A DNA stretch of 37,902 bases from Dyella sp. ASV24 (lineage in GTDB: Bacteria > Pseudomonadota > Gammaproteobacteria > Xanthomonadales > Rhodanobacteraceae), in contig NZ_JAELTQ010000033.1 of NCBI RefSeq assembly GCF_016428905.1, positions 1-37,902 on the forward strand. The letters run 5' to 3'. Positions within the stretch are counted from its first letter, which is position 1. The number at the start of each line of letters is the position of its first letter. A program made the position numbers and the translations under genes. This document shows, in pieces, positions 1 to 7,561 of the stretch. Below the pieces are notes generated by a model. That model saw only the letters and a program-made list of their open reading frames with translations, did not search any database and had not been told where the DNA came from.

Positions 1-358
1 GGGTCTCAGCCCAGCCCAGGGACTCGATAGCCTTATCCAGTTGCTTGGCCTGGACCTGACGCTCCGCGCGATCGCTCACGGCGAAAACGGCATAAGCGGA
101 GTCGGTGTAATCCTTGAGCAGCTGATCGGTCAGCTGGTCGGCGTTGTCTGCCTTACCAGAGGCCGCCGCCACTTGAATCTGCGCATAGAGGTTCGCGGCA
201 TCAGCCTGATGCTCTGCCTTGTGCTTGTTCCACTGCTGCCAGCCGAAGATACCGACCAGGCCGATCGCAATGCCAACGACGATGGACAGGCCGTTCTGGC
301 GCAACCACTGCTGTACGCGTTCGCTCTGTTCGTAGTCGTCGTACGCTTCAAATGCCAT
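1..358 (-). CDS. yfgM: YfgM-family ancillary SecYEG translocon protein (partial)
   Basis: The first 119 codons are present and the gene runs off the left edge. The N-terminus (MAFEAYDDYEQSERVQQWLR) is cytoplasmic and is followed by one membrane segment at about residues 24-41 with a G-rich core and a WQQW border. A tetratricopeptide-like periplasmic part then begins (ADAANLYAQIQ). This is the YfgM layout: a single-pass inner-membrane protein that associates with SecYEG and periplasmic chaperones and hands over envelope proteins. The start is supported by a GGGGTGA ribosome site about 5 bases upstream. It lies 149 bases downstream of rodZ in the same orientation; in E. coli the order is rodZ-ispG-hisS-yfgM-bamB, so bamB is expected just outside the window. 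The family call is confident; the exact role is from homologues. Confidence 0.85.
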   Translation of the reverse strand, partial: MAFEAYDDYEQSERVQQWLRQNGLSIVVGIAIGLVGIFGWQQWNKHKAEHQADAANLYAQIQVAAASGKADNADQLTDQLLKDYTDSAYAVFAVSDRAERQVQAKQLDKAIESLGWAET

Positions 359-431
359 GCAATCACCCTAGGGGAACCACAGGTCGAGGGCCTCTGGCGG
401 CACCCGTCATGCGGAAAAGAAATCAGCCCGA

Positions 432-466
432 CTTGCCCGCTCGTCACCGAGCGGACAATGGGCAAG
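432..466 (-). terminator. Stem-loop between rodZ and yfgM
   Basis: An outer stem (CTTGCCC at 432-438 with GGGCAAG at 460-466) encloses an inner GCTCG/CGAGC stem with a TCAC loop. Read on the minus strand it follows rodZ, and a T-rich patch (TTTCTTTT) comes about 10 bases later. It could be a weak terminator or attenuator that lowers read-through into yfgM. Confidence 0.35.
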
Positions 467-507
467 CATAACCGATTGCGCCAGACCGCACAGGCCCGGC
501 GCTCGAC

Positions 508-1563
508 TCAGGCGCCGGTGGGCGCTGCTTTGCCGTCGTGCATTTCTACGCGGAAATGAGCGACGTTCGAACGGCGGTAGCTGTCCAGCGCCATGGGCTG
601 GCCGTCCAGCGTGACCTGCGCGCCGTTGGCATTGCCAATGCGCACTTCCATAGCCTGATCGCTGTGATAGGTCTTGGAGATGCCGGCAGAGAGCAAGCCA
701 TACTCAAGACGCGAGCCATCCTTGGTGGTGATCTCGACCCAGCTCGCGCTCTGCAGGTTGAGTACCAGGCTGTGCGAACCATTACCCACGGTATCGGAGG
801 CCACGGGCGCTGCGGACTGGGGGGCAGCGTGCGTATCGCCACTCAGATTGGGAAATGGCGTCATGGAGGCCATCAGCGGCTGATCTTGCGGAGGAGGCGC
901 TTCCTGAGCCGCCTGTTGTGGCGCCGCCTGCTGCGGCGCCACGGCGACATCCGCCGCACCATCCTGCGCCTTCACGGGCGCAGCAACCACGGCAGCCGCA
1001 GCTGCACTGGTGCTGCTAGCAGGTGCATCCACTTGCGCTACAGGGGCGGCATCCAAGGGCGCCAAGTGACTGACGTCGCGATCCAGGGTGCCACGCACGC
1101 CCAGCCAGATGGTGGGCACCACAATGGCCGCCGTCAGCACCACGTAGGTCGCGGCGCGCGCATAGTTCTCGAGCAAATAGCGCGAATGCGAGATACCGCC
1201 AGTGGCGACCAACGAGGGCTGAGCCAGCCTTATCTGTTCGAGCTCCGCCTTCACCTCAGTCTCGTCGACGCCCAGATAGCGCGCGTACTTGGCGAGATAG
1301 CCCGCCAGGTAGACCTGGTAGTCGATGCCGCCGTACTCGTTGCTCTCGATCTGCTTGAGTACGCGGGTCGGCAGGCGTAGCGCATGTGCGCATGCCTCAA
1401 CACCTAGTCCACGAGCCTCGCGCGCTGCGCGCAAACGCCCGCCAAGACTGCCCTTGATCGCTTCCAGCGGAGAGGGTTCGGTATCCATGGTGACGTCGGG
1501 TGCTTGGCTAAAAGGAAGTTCTCGGTTGCCGCTGTCGGCCGGATTTGACTGCTGAGAGGTCAT
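508..1563 (-). CDS. rodZ: RodZ-family cell-shape protein
   Basis: A 351-residue protein of the RodZ family, the membrane protein that links the MreB cytoskeleton to the elongasome and keeps rod shape. Visible parts are an N-terminal helix-turn-helix of the Xre type at about residues 40-105 (LRAAREARGLGVEACAHALR, then a tail through YLGVDETEV), one membrane helix at about 136-155, an Ala/Gln/Pro-rich periplasmic linker at about 175-265, and a C-terminal DUF4115 beta domain (SLVLNLQSASWVEITTKDGS). Its ATG overlaps the stop codon of pilF as ATGA, so the two are probably translationally coupled. The order pilF-rodZ is common in Pseudomonas and Xanthomonadales. Confidence 0.92.
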   Translation of the reverse strand: MTSQQSNPADSGNRELPFSQAPDVTMDTEPSPLEAIKGSLGGRLRAAREARGLGVEACAHALRLPTRVLKQIESNEYGGIDYQVYLAGYLAKYARYLGVDETEVKAELEQIRLAQPSLVATGGISHSRYLLENYARAATYVVLTAAIVVPTIWLGVRGTLDRDVSHLAPLDAAPVAQVDAPASSTSAAAAAVVAAPVKAQDGAADVAVAPQQAAPQQAAQEAPPPQDQPLMASMTPFPNLSGDTHAAPQSAAPVASDTVGNGSHSLVLNLQSASWVEITTKDGSRLEYGLLSAGISKTYHSDQAMEVRIGNANGAQVTLDGQPMALDSYRRSNVAHFRVEMHDGKAAPTGA

Positions 1564-2360
1564 TGGCGTGCAGTTGCGTCGAGGGCGCGCGCCTGTTCCG
1601 AATCCGGGAACTGGCTTTGCAGTCGCCTACTGTAGTTAAGAGCAGCATCCCTGTTGCCCAACCGTGATTCGATGTCATGCCCCAGCTTGAGCGATGCCGC
1701 GGTCGGCTGACCCAGCGCATCGAATCGCTGGATAAAGGCACGCGCGCGGAACGCATCGTTCTGAAGATAAAGCACATTGGCGAGCTGATACAACGCCCCG
1801 CCGTTATTTGGGTCGATTTCGAGCGCCTTGCGGAAGTCCGCCTCGGCGCTTGGCAGGTTCTGTGCCTTTTGCTCACAGATGCCGGCGTTATTCCAGGCCA
1901 GCGAGGGGGTCTGGTAGAACGGGTCAGCCACAGCCTTCTGGAAATACGGCAGCGCCTCGGCCGTCTTACCCTCACGGCTGCACAGGAACCAGCCGAGATT
2001 GTTATTGGTGTCGCCCTTGTCCGGGCCCAGCGACTGCGCCTTGCGATAGTGCAGCTCGGCATTGGGCATGTCGTTGATCCGCTCGTAGATCACCGCGGCG
2101 ACGGTGTGGGCGGGCACGTAATTGGGGTCGAACTGCAAGGCCTTGTTGATCTTGACCAGTGCATCTTCCAGGTCACCGTTGACCAGGTACTGCTGAGCCA
2201 GCTCGGTATGGACGCGTGCGCCCTCCTGCTTCTGCTCCGCCTTGGTTGTGCGCGGAATCTTGTCCGGAGGCGGCGTGGCCGTATTGGTATTGGACACAGG
2301 CACACAAGCCGCCATAAGCACGGCCGTACCCGCACTCAGCAGGATTCGATCAAGCCGCAT
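1560..2360 (-). CDS. pilF: PilF/PilW-type TPR lipoprotein, type IV pilus biogenesis
   Basis: A 266-residue protein made almost wholly of tetratricopeptide repeats after a lipoprotein signal peptide ([19 protein letters not shown]; the -3 residue of the lipobox is Met, slightly unusual). PilF/PilW is the outer-membrane pilotin that brings the PilQ secretin to the outer membrane and stabilises type IV pili. The Met used here gives a proper signal peptide; an upstream in-frame ATG at 2450 would add 30 residues that hide the signal and overlap rlmN deeply. The chosen start overlaps the rlmN stop by 11 bases, and the stop overlaps rodZ by 4 bases, so rlmN-pilF-rodZ looks like one transcript. Confidence 0.88.
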   Translation of the reverse strand: MRLDRILLSAGTAVLMAACVPVSNTNTATPPPDKIPRTTKAEQKQEGARVHTELAQQYLVNGDLEDALVKINKALQFDPNYVPAHTVAAVIYERINDMPNAELHYRKAQSLGPDKGDTNNNLGWFLCSREGKTAEALPYFQKAVADPFYQTPSLAWNNAGICEQKAQNLPSAEADFRKALEIDPNNGGALYQLANVLYLQNDAFRARAFIQRFDALGQPTAASLKLGHDIESRLGNRDAALNYSRRLQSQFPDSEQARALDATARQ

Positions 2361-3489
2361 GGCTCGCCCCTTCGTCCAGACGCTTTCGAAATTCGGCCTG
2401 GCGACGGGTGCGATCCAATACCTGCCCCTTGAGCTGACCACATGCGGCATCGATGTCGTCGCCGCGGGTGCGGCGCAGCATCGTCAGCACATTGGCATTG
2501 AGCAGCTGGGTCTGGAAGGCGCGAATGGTTTCGGCGTCGGAGCGCTCGAAACGCGTGCCAGGAAAAGGATTAAACGGAATCAGATTGACCTTGCACGTCG
2601 GCATGCGACGCATCAGCTTGATGAGCTGGCGTGCGTGCTCAGGCTGGTCGTTGACACCCTTCATCAGGGTGTACTCGAACGTGATCGATGTGCGCGGCTT
2701 GCGATCCAGCCAGCGCTGGCAAGACGCCATCAGCTCGGCAATGGGATAGCGCTTGTTGAGCGGCACCAGCTCGGTGCGCAGCTCGTCGTTTGCCGCATGC
2801 AGTGACACGGCCAGCGACACATCGATGGTTTCGGACAACTTGTCGATCATCGGCACCAGACCGGCGGTGGACAGCGTGACGCGCTTGGACGCCAGGCCAA
2901 AGCCCAGGTCATCGCGCATCAGGCTCATCGCCTTGGTGACGTTGTCGAAGTTCAGCAACGGCTCGCCCATGCCCATCATCACCACATTGGTGATACGACG
3001 GTTCTGGTGCGTGATGTTGCCGAGGTACTTGGCCGCCACCCACATCTGTCCGATGATCTCAGACGTCGCGAGGTTGCGGTTGAAGCCCTGCGTCGCGGTG
3101 GAGCAGAACTGGCAGTTCAAGCCGCACCCCACCTGCGAAGACACGCACAGCGTGCCGCGAGTGGGCTCGGGAATGTAGACCGCCTCGACGGCGTTGCCGC
3201 CGTCCATGCCGAGCAGCCACTTGTGCGTGCCGTCGGCTGCGCCCTTGTCGAACATGGTCTTGGGCGCACCGACATAGCACGACGCTTCGAGCTTGGCTCG
3301 AAGCGCCTTGCCGACATCGGTCATGTTTTCAAAGTTGTCTTCCAGGCGGTGATAGATCCACTTCATCACCTGCTCGGCGCGATACGGCTTCTCGCCAATG
3401 CTGGCGAAAAAGTCACGTAGGCCCTGTCGATCGAAATCGAGCAGGTTGACCTTGTCGGTGGTGATGGTGGGTACGGCCTGGTCAGTCAT
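2350..3489 (-). CDS. rlmN: 23S rRNA A2503 / tRNA A37 C2-methyltransferase RlmN
   Basis: A radical-SAM enzyme that methylates C2 of A2503 in 23S rRNA and A37 of some tRNAs. The iron-sulfur motif is CGLNCQFC with cysteines 122, 126 and 129. The two catalytic cysteines are C115 (TLCVSSQVG) and C350 (IDAACGQL), matching C118 and C355 of the E. coli enzyme. Total length is 379 residues, normal for the family. An in-frame TTG two codons upstream is also open, but the ATG (MTDQAVPTI) is preferred. It is followed by pilF with an 11-base overlap and preceded by ndk, the conserved ndk-rlmN-pilF-rodZ order. Confidence 0.95.
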   Translation of the reverse strand: MTDQAVPTITTDKVNLLDFDRQGLRDFFASIGEKPYRAEQVMKWIYHRLEDNFENMTDVGKALRAKLEASCYVGAPKTMFDKGAADGTHKWLLGMDGGNAVEAVYIPEPTRGTLCVSSQVGCGLNCQFCSTATQGFNRNLATSEIIGQMWVAAKYLGNITHQNRRITNVVMMGMGEPLLNFDNVTKAMSLMRDDLGFGLASKRVTLSTAGLVPMIDKLSETIDVSLAVSLHAANDELRTELVPLNKRYPIAELMASCQRWLDRKPRTSITFEYTLMKGVNDQPEHARQLIKLMRRMPTCKVNLIPFNPFPGTRFERSDAETIRAFQTQLLNANVLTMLRRTRGDDIDAACGQLKGQVLDRTRRQAEFRKRLDEGASHAA

Positions 3490-3562
3490 CTTCAAATATG
3501 CGGCTCGATGCCGCCCTCTTGTTACTCACGCCATCCATTGAAACGCGGTTTTCGTGAAGAGT

Positions 3563-3610
3563 GCGGCCATGGATGGCCGCTTCTTGATTTTCGCGTTCAT
3601 GGATGAACGC
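3563..3610. repeat. Twin palindromes with shared CATGGATG core
   Basis: Two 18-base perfect hairpins sit 30 bases apart between ndk and rlmN: GCGGCCAT-GG-ATGGCCGC at 3563-3580 and GCGTTCAT-GG-ATGAACGC at 3593-3610. The outer arms differ but each side compensates, while the central CATGGATG is identical. This could be a REP-like element or a transcription stop downstream of ndk; no long T tract follows on either strand. Confidence 0.6.
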
Positions 3611-3615
3611 ACTAA

Positions 3616-4041
3616 TTACCTTGCGTGCACTTCCGTCGTAGCGAAGAAGTACGCGATCTCGACAGCAGCGGTTTCAGCAGCGTCGGAACCGTGCACAGCG
3701 TTCGCATCGATGGAATCGGCGAAGTCGGCGCGGATCGTGCCCGGCGCAGCGTCCTTCGGATTGGTCGCGCCCATGAGATCGCGGTTCTTCAGGATGGCGT
3801 TGTCACCCTGCAGCACCTGGATCATCACCGGGCCGGAGATCATGAACTCGACGAGCGCGTTGAAGAACGGACGCTCTTTGTGCACGGCGTAGAAGCCTTC
3901 AGCTTCGGCGCGCGAGAGTTGCTTCATCTTCGAAGCGATGACCTTGAGGCCAGCCTTCTCGAAGCGTGCATAGATTTCGCCGATCACGTTCTTGGCAACG
4001 GCGTCGGGCTTGATGATGGAAAGGGTGCGCTCCAGCGCCAT
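3616..4041 (-). CDS. ndk: Nucleoside diphosphate kinase
   Basis: A 141-residue Ndk, the enzyme that moves the gamma phosphate from ATP to other nucleoside diphosphates through a phosphohistidine. Visible landmarks are [15 protein letters not shown] at the N-terminus with Lys11, and the active-site His117 in NAVHGSDA. Length equals the bacterial norm. An in-frame ATG 19 codons upstream exists but the family starts at MALERT, and a GGAG ribosome site precedes it. It is the first gene of the minus-strand ndk-rlmN-pilF-rodZ row and is divergent from the psrA-like regulator. Confidence 0.97.
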   Translation of the reverse strand: MALERTLSIIKPDAVAKNVIGEIYARFEKAGLKVIASKMKQLSRAEAEGFYAVHKERPFFNALVEFMISGPVMIQVLQGDNAILKNRDLMGATNPKDAAPGTIRADFADSIDANAVHGSDAAETAAVEIAYFFATTEVHAR

Positions 4042-4198
4042 GTGGGTCTGCTCCGGAAAAACTGGTATCTGAATGGGCGGGCCGGTCGTTGCCGGCAAAC
4101 TTACGCCAAATCCTGTCTAGATATGCGGATTTAGCTCACGAAAGTTTGACAGATTCTACCTGATACGCAAGCCGGGCGCCGGTTTTCGGAGTCCTCCT

Positions 4199-4254
4199 GA
4201 AACGACCGTTTGACGGGCGTAAATCGACCCGCGTATCCTCAAACGATCGTTTGA
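4199..4254 (+). promoter_or_regulatory. Promoter bracketed by two PsrA-type operators
   Basis: Two sites match the PsrA box (G/C)AAAC-N2-4-GTTT(G/C): GAAACGACCGTTTG at 4199-4212 and CAAACGATCGTTTG at 4240-4253, the latter within a perfect 16-base palindrome (4239-4254). Between them lies a candidate sigma-70 promoter, TTGACG at 4210-4215 and TATCCT at 4234-4239 with 18 bases between. The first operator overlaps the -35, the second covers the expected transcription start. It precedes the TetR gene, so it most likely serves autorepression and control of fadN/fadA by acyl-CoA. Confidence 0.75.
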
Positions 4255-4276
4255 TTCCTGACCGGGGTTGCGGACC

Positions 4277-4900
4277 ATGCCAGTCACCAGTGCTTCCATG
4301 CCCACCAAGGAACGCATTCTTGGCGCGGCGGAGGAGTTGTTCGCCCGCCACGGCTTCGAAGGCGCCTCCCTGCGACAGCTGACCTCGGCCGCCGGGGTTA
4401 ATCTGGCCGCCGTGAACTACCACTTCGGCTCCAAGGATCGCCTGATCGAAGAGGTGTTCCGCCGCCGTCTGGACCAACTCAACGGGCGCCGCATGGCGGC
4501 CCTTCAAAAGATCACCGGAGAGCCCGACGCCACCATCGAGGACGTGCTGGCAGCCTTCATCGTGCCTGCACTGGAGCTCTCCCACGATGGCAACGGTTCG
4601 CTCTTCATGCGCGTGCTGGCCAGGGCGTTCGCCGAGCATGACGACACCCTGCGCAAGTTCCTGTCGGACAACTATGGCCACGTGATGCGCCAATTCACCG
4701 CCGAATTCGCGCGCCTGCTGCCGAACCTGAGCAAGGAGGAGCTGTACTGGCGCGTGGATCTGGTGACCGGCGCATTGACGCATGCCATGTCGGGCTTCGG
4801 CATGATCCAGCGCAAAAGCGACGTACCTGAGCATCGCCACCGCGAACAAACCGCCGAGCACCTCATCCGCTTCGCCGCCGCGGGTCTCAAATCCCCCTGA
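4277..4900 (+). CDS. psrA: PsrA-like TetR-family repressor of fatty-acid degradation
   Basis: A 207-residue TetR regulator. The N-terminal helix-turn-helix (ERILGAAEELFARHGFEGAS, then AGVNLAAVNYHFGSKDRLI) and the C-terminal ligand domain (GNGSLFMRVLARAF, HLIRFAAAGL) closely resemble Pseudomonas PsrA, which represses beta-oxidation genes and is released by long-chain fatty acyl signals. The start is the ATG at 4277; an in-frame TTG 9 bases earlier and an ATG at 4298 are alternatives. Two PsrA-type operators lie directly upstream. fadN follows 94 bases later on the same strand with no terminator seen, which fits an autoregulated psrA-fadN-fadA unit. The assignment to PsrA is by remembered sequence similarity plus the operator match, not by alignment. 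Confidence 0.78.
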   Translation: MPVTSASMPTKERILGAAEELFARHGFEGASLRQLTSAAGVNLAAVNYHFGSKDRLIEEVFRRRLDQLNGRRMAALQKITGEPDATIEDVLAAFIVPALELSHDGNGSLFMRVLARAFAEHDDTLRKFLSDNYGHVMRQFTAEFARLLPNLSKEELYWRVDLVTGALTHAMSGFGMIQRKSDVPEHRHREQTAEHLIRFAAAGLKSP

Positions 4901-4994
4901 TCACGCACCACCGAATTCTTTCGGGCGGCTACGGCCGTCCGTCTCACTACCCAACGTTCCATCACCCCCAGCGTTTCGCACTACGGAGAAGCCA

Positions 4995-7379
4995 ATGACC
5001 GCTCCATCCATCCCCAAAGCGCTACGTATCCGCAAGGCCGCGGTACTCGGCGCCGGCGTCATGGGCGCGCAGATCGCTGCGCACCTGAGCAATGCCGGTG
5101 TCGAAACCGTGCTGTTCGACCTGCCCGCCAAGGAAGGTCCCAAGAGCGGCATCGCGCTGAAGGCCATCGCCAATCTGCAGAAGCTGTCCCCTGCCCCGCT
5201 GGCTGACAAGAACGTCGCCGCAACCATTATCCCTGCCAACTACGACGAACACCTTGATCACCTCAAGGACGTGGACCTCGTCATCGAGGCGATTGCCGAA
5301 CGGATGGACTGGAAGCTGGATCTCTACAAGAAGATCGCTTCGCATCTGTCGCCGACCGCGGTGATCGCGTCCAACACCTCGGGCCTGTCGATCAACAACC
5401 TGGCCGAGGCACTGCCGGAAGAAATGCGCCATCGCTTCAGCGGCGTGCACTTCTTCAACCCGCCGCGTTACATGCACCTGGTCGAGCTGATCCCGACCAA
5501 GCTCACCGACAAGAGCGTGCTGGAAGGCCTCGAAGCCTTCCTTACCACCGCGCTCGGCAAGGGCGTGGTGTACGCTAAGGACACGCCGAACTTCATTGGC
5601 AACCGCATTGGCGTGTTCTCGATGCTGGCCACCATGCACCACACGCAGCAGTTCGGCCTGGGCTTCGATACCGTCGACGCGCTGACCGGCCCGGCCGTGG
5701 GTCGTCCGAAGAGTGCGACCTATCGCACCGCCGACGTCGTCGGCCTGGACACCATGGCGCACGTGATCAAGACCATGGCCGACACGCTGGCCGACGATCC
5801 GTGGCATGAATACTTCAAGGCGCCGGTGTGGCTCTCCGCCCTCATCGAAAAGGGCGCGCTGGGCCAGAAGACGGGTGCGGGTTTCTACCGCAAGGCCGGC
5901 AAGGACATTGTCGTGCTCGACGTGGCCAAGCAGGATTACCGCCCGTCCGAACAGAAGGCGTCCGACGAAGTCGCCGCCATCCTCGCCATCAAGGACCCCG
6001 CCGAGAAATTCGGGAAGCTGCGTGCGTCGAATGATCCGCAGGCACAGTTCCTGTGGGCAACCTTCCGCGACCTGTTCCACTACAGCGCCTATCACCTGGC
6101 CGATATCGCCGATACCGCGCGCGATGTCGATTTCGCCATCCGCTGGGGCTACGGCTGGAAGCTCGGTCCGTTTGAGACCTGGCAGGCCGCGGGCTGGCAG
6201 CAGGTGGCCGGCTGGATCGCCGAGGACATTGCCGCCGGCAAGGCCATGAGCAAGGCACCGCTGCCCGCATGGGTTACCGACGGCCGCACCGGCGTGCATG
6301 GCAAGAACGGCTCGTACTCGGCCAGCGCCAACACCGACAAGCCGCGTTCGCAGCACCCTGTGTACCAGCGCCAGCTGTTCCCCGATCCGATCCTTGGCGA
6401 GAAGTTCGACCAGGGCACCACGGTGTGGGAGAACGAGGGCGTGCGCCTGTGGACGCTGGGCGACGACGGTGTGGGCATCATCTCGTTCAAGACCAAGATG
6501 AACACGGTCAACGACCACGTGCTCAACGGCGTGCAGCAGGCGATCGACGTCGCCGAACAGCAGCTCAAGGCCGTGGTGATCTGGCAGACCGGCGAGCCGT
6601 TCTCGGCTGGCGCTGATCTTAAGGGCGCGCTGGGTCTGCTGCAGGCTGGCAAGTTCGACGACTTCGACAAGATGGTCGCCAACTTCCAGGCCACCAGCAT
6701 GCGCATCAAGCATTCCCTGGTGCCGGTGGTGTCGGCCGTGCGTGGCCTTGCCCTCGGCGGCGGCTGCGAGTTCCAGATGCATTCGGCACGTACCGTCGCC
6801 GCACTGGAAAGCTACATCGGCCTCGTGGAAGCCGGCGTGGGCCTGCTGCCCGCCGGTGGTGGCCTGCATGAGCTCGCCATCCGCGCCGCGAAGTCGAACC
6901 CGGAAGATCCGTTCGAAGCGCTGAAGAAAGTGTTCGAGACGGTCGCCATGGCGAAGGTGTCGGGCAGCGCGATGGAAGCCAAGCAGCTCGGCCTGCTGCG
7001 CGACAGCGACGTGGTGGTGTTCAACGCCTACGAGCTGCTGTATGTCGCCAAGAAGGTCGCGCTGTCGCTGGCCGAAACCGGCTGGCGTCCGCCGATGATG
7101 GCTCGCAACATCCCGGTCGCAGGTGATGTGGGCACAGCTACGTTCCAGGCTTCGCTTGCCAACCTCGCGGAAGGCTACTTTGCCTCGCCGCATGACGTGG
7201 CCATTGCCACGCGCATCGCGGACACGCTGTGCGGCGGCAAGATCGAACGCGGTTCACAGGTGGACGAAGAGTGGCTGCTCCAGCTGGAGCGCAAGCACTT
7301 CGTGGAGCTGGCCAAGACGGAAAAGACCCAGGCCCGCATCGCGCACACCATGACGACAGGCAAACCGCTCAGGAACTGA
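4995..7379 (+). CDS. fadN: FadN-type 3-hydroxyacyl-CoA dehydrogenase / enoyl-CoA hydratase
   Basis: A 794-residue bifunctional beta-oxidation enzyme. The dehydrogenase comes first: the NAD-binding GAGVMG at residues 19-24, SNTSG at 126-130, and the catalytic His152 in VHFFNP. The hydratase is C-terminal (about 480-690), with Glu592 (GGGCE) and Glu612 (VEAGVG), the spacing of the two crotonase glutamates. This order is that of Bacillus FadN and opposite to E. coli FadB; the ending TTGKPLRN also matches FadN. It hydrates trans-2-enoyl-CoA and oxidises the 3-hydroxyacyl-CoA for thiolysis by the neighbouring FadA. A GGAGAAG ribosome site precedes the ATG. A hairpin overlaps its stop codon. Confidence 0.92.
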   Translation: MTAPSIPKALRIRKAAVLGAGVMGAQIAAHLSNAGVETVLFDLPAKEGPKSGIALKAIANLQKLSPAPLADKNVAATIIPANYDEHLDHLKDVDLVIEAIAERMDWKLDLYKKIASHLSPTAVIASNTSGLSINNLAEALPEEMRHRFSGVHFFNPPRYMHLVELIPTKLTDKSVLEGLEAFLTTALGKGVVYAKDTPNFIGNRIGVFSMLATMHHTQQFGLGFDTVDALTGPAVGRPKSATYRTADVVGLDTMAHVIKTMADTLADDPWHEYFKAPVWLSALIEKGALGQKTGAGFYRKAGKDIVVLDVAKQDYRPSEQKASDEVAAILAIKDPAEKFGKLRASNDPQAQFLWATFRDLFHYSAYHLADIADTARDVDFAIRWGYGWKLGPFETWQAAGWQQVAGWIAEDIAAGKAMSKAPLPAWVTDGRTGVHGKNGSYSASANTDKPRSQHPVYQRQLFPDPILGEKFDQGTTVWENEGVRLWTLGDDGVGIISFKTKMNTVNDHVLNGVQQAIDVAEQQLKAVVIWQTGEPFSAGADLKGALGLLQAGKFDDFDKMVANFQATSMRIKHSLVPVVSAVRGLALGGGCEFQMHSARTVAALESYIGLVEAGVGLLPAGGGLHELAIRAAKSNPEDPFEALKKVFETVAMAKVSGSAMEAKQLGLLRDSDVVVFNAYELLYVAKKVALSLAETGWRPPMMARNIPVAGDVGTATFQASLANLAEGYFASPHDVAIATRIADTLCGGKIERGSQVDEEWLLQLERKHFVELAKTEKTQARIAHTMTTGKPLRN

Positions 7380-7388
7380 GCGGTTTGC
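7360..7388 (+). terminator. 12-bp hairpin over the fadN stop codon
   Basis: GCAAACCGCTCA at 7360-7371 pairs perfectly with TGAGCGGTTTGC at 7377-7388 around a GGAAC loop. The fadN TGA (7377-7379) lies inside the right arm. No T tract follows, so it is more likely an mRNA-end protector or partial attenuator between fadN and fadA than a full terminator. Confidence 0.5.
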
Positions 7389-7406
7389 AGGGAATTAAGG
7401 AACGGC

Positions 7407-7544
7407 GAATCGGGAATCGGGAAAGCCCGTACACCGACGCTCAAATCCCTGTTTCCACCACGACTTTTTTGAATTCAGCAGAGCCGGAAATACCGAAGAC
7501 GCCTAGGGAACTCCCATTCCCTATTCCCGATTCTCTATTCCCGG
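7407..7544. repeat. GGGAATC-type intergenic repeat, imperfect inverted arms
   Basis: GAATCGGGAATCGGGAA at 7407-7423 and, inverted, the pyrimidine-rich ATTCCC repeats at 7516-7544 (ATTCCCTATTCCCGATTC, then TCTATTCCCGG) flank about 90 bases of unrelated sequence. Short tandem GGGAATC units of this kind are familiar as intergenic repeats in Xanthomonadales genomes. The block fills the fadN-fadA gap and ends just before the fadA ribosome site. Confidence 0.55.
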
Positions 7545-7561
7545 CTTCACGGAGAAGCCAA

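Noticed and set aside
3540-3553. GAAACGCGGTTTTC as a third PsrA box
   Set aside because: The last position is T instead of C/G and the site lies downstream of ndk, not at a promoter.
4136-4861. 241-codon open frame antisense to the psrA-like gene
   Set aside because: It would run through the operator region and mirrors a clear TetR gene; composition is that of an antisense shadow.
5022-7193. 723-codon open frame antisense to fadN
   Set aside because: High-GC shadow of a highly conserved enzyme gene; its translation is His/Arg/Gly-rich without any recognisable domain.
7229-7561. N-terminal extension of the FadA frame
   Set aside because: It reads through the fadN 3' end and the GGGAATC repeat; the thiolase family start and a good ribosome site are at 7562.
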